Part shown: positions 62,555-64,000 of the stretch, piece after piece
How positions within the stretch are numbered: the first letter of the stretch is position 1
Layout of the letters: every line of letters starts with the position of its first letter
DNA from: Coriaria nepalensis
Lineage: Eukaryota > Streptophyta > Magnoliopsida > Cucurbitales > Coriariaceae
DNA: 64,000 nucleotides
Direction of reading: 5' to 3'
NCBI GenBank assembly: GCA_027186245.1
Contig: CP114492.1
Location: 4,786,501 to 4,850,500 of the forward strand
Position numbers and translations under genes: made by a program
The notes under the pieces: generated by a model
The model's input: only the letters and a program-made list of their open reading frames with translations
Databases searched by the model: none
Told to the model about the DNA's origin: nothing

Positions 62555-64000
62555 AGTTCAAACTAAATCCATTTTGCCACTTCAAATACGAATTTCATGC
62601 ATAACTTGCAAATGACCTTTCGAAGGCAAGGAAGCATTTCTTTAATCTTCAAGTCATTCCAGTGACTCTATTTGAGTCAATAACTCGCTTGAAAGTAGTC
62701 CGAATGAATTGTACTTTCACCCTTGAAACATGACTTTGGTGCATATCATGCAAATGATCTTTTGAAGCCAAGTATGCATTTGTTTAACCTTAAAATCATT
62801 CTAATGACTCATTTCAAGTCAATAACCAATTTGAAATTAGTTCGAACAAAATCTATTTTCGCACTTGAAACACGACCTACATGAAAAACTTGCAATTGAG
62901 ATTTTAAAGGAAAGTATGCGTTTGGTTAATCTTGAAGTCATTTTAATGACTCTATTCAAGTCAATAACTCATTTGAAAGCTTTTGGAACGAATTCTATTT
63001 TCGCATTCCAAACACGAATTTTATTCATAACATGCAGATGATATTTTGAAGCTAAGTATGCATTTGTTTCATTTTAAAATCATTCCAATGACTCTTTCCA
63101 AGTCAATAACTCATTTGAAGCTAGTTCGGACAAATTCTATTTTCGCACTTCAAACACAACCGACATGCAATACTTGCAATTGAGCTTTTAATGGAAAGTA
63201 TGCGTTTGGTTAATCTTGAAGTCATTTTAATGACTCTATTCAAGTCAATAACTCATTTGAAAGCTTTTGGAACGAATTCTATTTTCGCATTTCAAACACG
63301 AATTTTATTCATAACATGCAGATGATATTTTGAAGCTAAGTATGCATTTGTTTCATTTTAAAATCATTCCAATGACTCTTTCCAAGTCAATAACTCATTT
63401 GAAGCTAGTTCGAACAAATTCTATTTTCACACTTCAAACACGATCGACATGCAATACTTGCAATTGAGCTTTTAAAGAAAAGTACGGATTTGTTTAATCT
63501 TAACGTCATTCCAATGACTCTATTCAAGTCAATAACTCATTTGAAGCTAGTTCGGACAAATTCTATTTTCGCACTTCAAACACAACCGACATGCAATACT
63601 TGCAATTGAGCTTTTAATGGAAAGTATGCGTTTGGTTAATCTTGAAGTCATTTTAATGACTCTATTCAAGTCAATAACTCATTTGAAAGCTTTTGGAACG
63701 AATTCTATTTTCGCATTTCAAACACGAATTTTATTCATAACATGCAGATGATATTTTGAAGCTAAGTATGCATTTGTTTCATTTTAAAATCATTCCAATG
63801 ACTCTTTCCAAGTCAATAACTCATTTGAAGCTAGTTCGAACAAATTCTATTTTCGCACTTCAAACACGACCGACATGCAATACTTGCAATTGAGCTTTTA
63901 AAGAAAAGTACGGATTTGTTTAATCTTAAAGTCATTCCAATGACTCTATTCAAGTCAATAACTCATTTGAAGCTAGTTCGGACAAATTCTATTTTCGCAC
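62555..64000 (+). repeat. HOR 30: partial unit, cut by window end
   Basis: Ten complete monomers and 26 bp: D-E-B'-C-B-C-A-B-C-A-(B). It starts like HOR 29 (CAAGGAAGC, A-skip at 63122/63123), but the A at 63407 has GATCGAC (63442) and AACGTC as in HORs 22 and 24, not CACGACAGAC. A private TTTTCACACTTC is at about 63427. The right cap lies beyond the window. Confidence 0.93.

Larger units (their letters stand above)
1..64000 (+). repeat. 142-bp satellite array filling the whole window
   Basis: The window is continuous head-to-tail satellite DNA with a 142-bp unit. The motif TCAATAACTCATTT and its variants recur every 142 bp from end to end, always in the same orientation. I count 451 full monomers plus 26 bp. 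Total indels are only -68 bp: eleven 6-bp deletions and two 1-bp deletions, which makes the arithmetic close exactly on 64,000. G+C of a typical A monomer is 47/142. No stretch of unique sequence, transposon or inversion interrupts it, so no region over 300 bp needs a separate gene-free note. Such arrays are typical of eukaryotic centromeric or pericentromeric heterochromatin; that role is inferred. The strand sign is only the orientation used for description. Confidence 0.99.

Noticed and set aside
1..64000. Open reading frames, helped by the trimer length of 426 bp (a multiple of 3).
   Set aside because: Stops (TAA in AATAACTC, TGA in TTTGAAGC, TAG in CTAGTTC) recur in each monomer on the + strand, and many occur on the other strand. 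142 is not a multiple of 3, so each frame meets them within a few monomers. There is no coding pattern, only repeats.
1..64000. CENP-B box (TTCG followed by A and CGGG at set spacing).
   Set aside because: TTCGAACAAATTC and TTCGGACAAATTC lack the CGGG half. No CGGG appears in the monomer kinds.
1..64000. CRISPR array.
   Set aside because: Repeats are contiguous with a 142-bp unit and no unique spacers. The sequence is a eukaryotic-type satellite.
1..64000. Telomeric or simple-sequence repeats, tRNA or rRNA genes.
   Set aside because: No TTAGG, TTAGGG or TTTAGGG runs, no cloverleaf with CCA-proximal signals, and no rRNA-like conserved stretch were seen.

Overview
The whole 64 kb window is one uninterrupted tandem array of AT-rich (about 33% G+C in a hand-counted monomer) satellite DNA. 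I find no protein-coding gene, RNA gene, transposon, CRISPR array or unique spacer on either strand. The repeat unit is 142 bp, and all monomers point the same way. I count 451 complete monomers plus 26 bp of a further one. The sum 451 x 142 + 26 minus 68 bp of small deletions gives exactly 64,000. An array this long, built of layered higher-order repeats (HORs), points to centromeric or pericentromeric heterochromatin of a eukaryote. The species cannot be fixed from sequence alone. One candidate by unit length, AT-richness and EcoRI sites is the abundant 142-bp satellite of the mealworm beetle Tenebrio molitor, recalled from the literature and not checked. A plant or another insect is also possible.

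Level 1, monomers. Seven related monomer kinds recur: A, B and C (core kinds; A and B differ at about 14 of 142 positions, A and C at about 28) and the rarer D, E, B* and F, plus a B-like variant B'. Level 2, trimers. A-B-C forms a 426-bp trimer. Level 3, HORs. Every HOR has the form D-E-B'-C + (A-B-C)n + A-B*-F, that is, two fixed caps around a variable trimer core. In-frame HORs therefore contain 7+3n monomers: 10, 13, 16, 19, 25. Every exception (8, 12, 15, 27, 32) is explained by one visible register break or an added trimer. With the D cap as the start, there are 29 complete HORs and one partial one.

Layout. Positions 1-13,447 hold five 19-mers (about 2.69 kb each). Positions 13,448-16,985 hold a 25-mer bridging unit. 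Positions 16,986-31,185 hold ten nearly identical 10-mers of exactly 1,420 bp. Positions 31,186-43.5 kb hold a 6,384-bp block present twice in tandem (25-, 12- and 8-mer, then 25- and 12-mer running into a 32-mer). From 43.5 kb to 64,000 lies a mixed zone of 32-, 12-, 13-, 27-, 15-, 16-, 12- and 12-mers and a partial HOR cut by the window end.

How it works together. The array looks like the product of repeated unequal exchange and local amplification at several scales. Diagnostic point changes show which units are copies of which. Two short inverted repeats sit at fixed positions in the monomer (44-56 and 98-113). They are kept, in one case by paired changes, across diverged monomer kinds, and they are the best candidates for a functional constraint. 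I found no new gene system here. The interest lies in the repeat grammar and its crossover scars.
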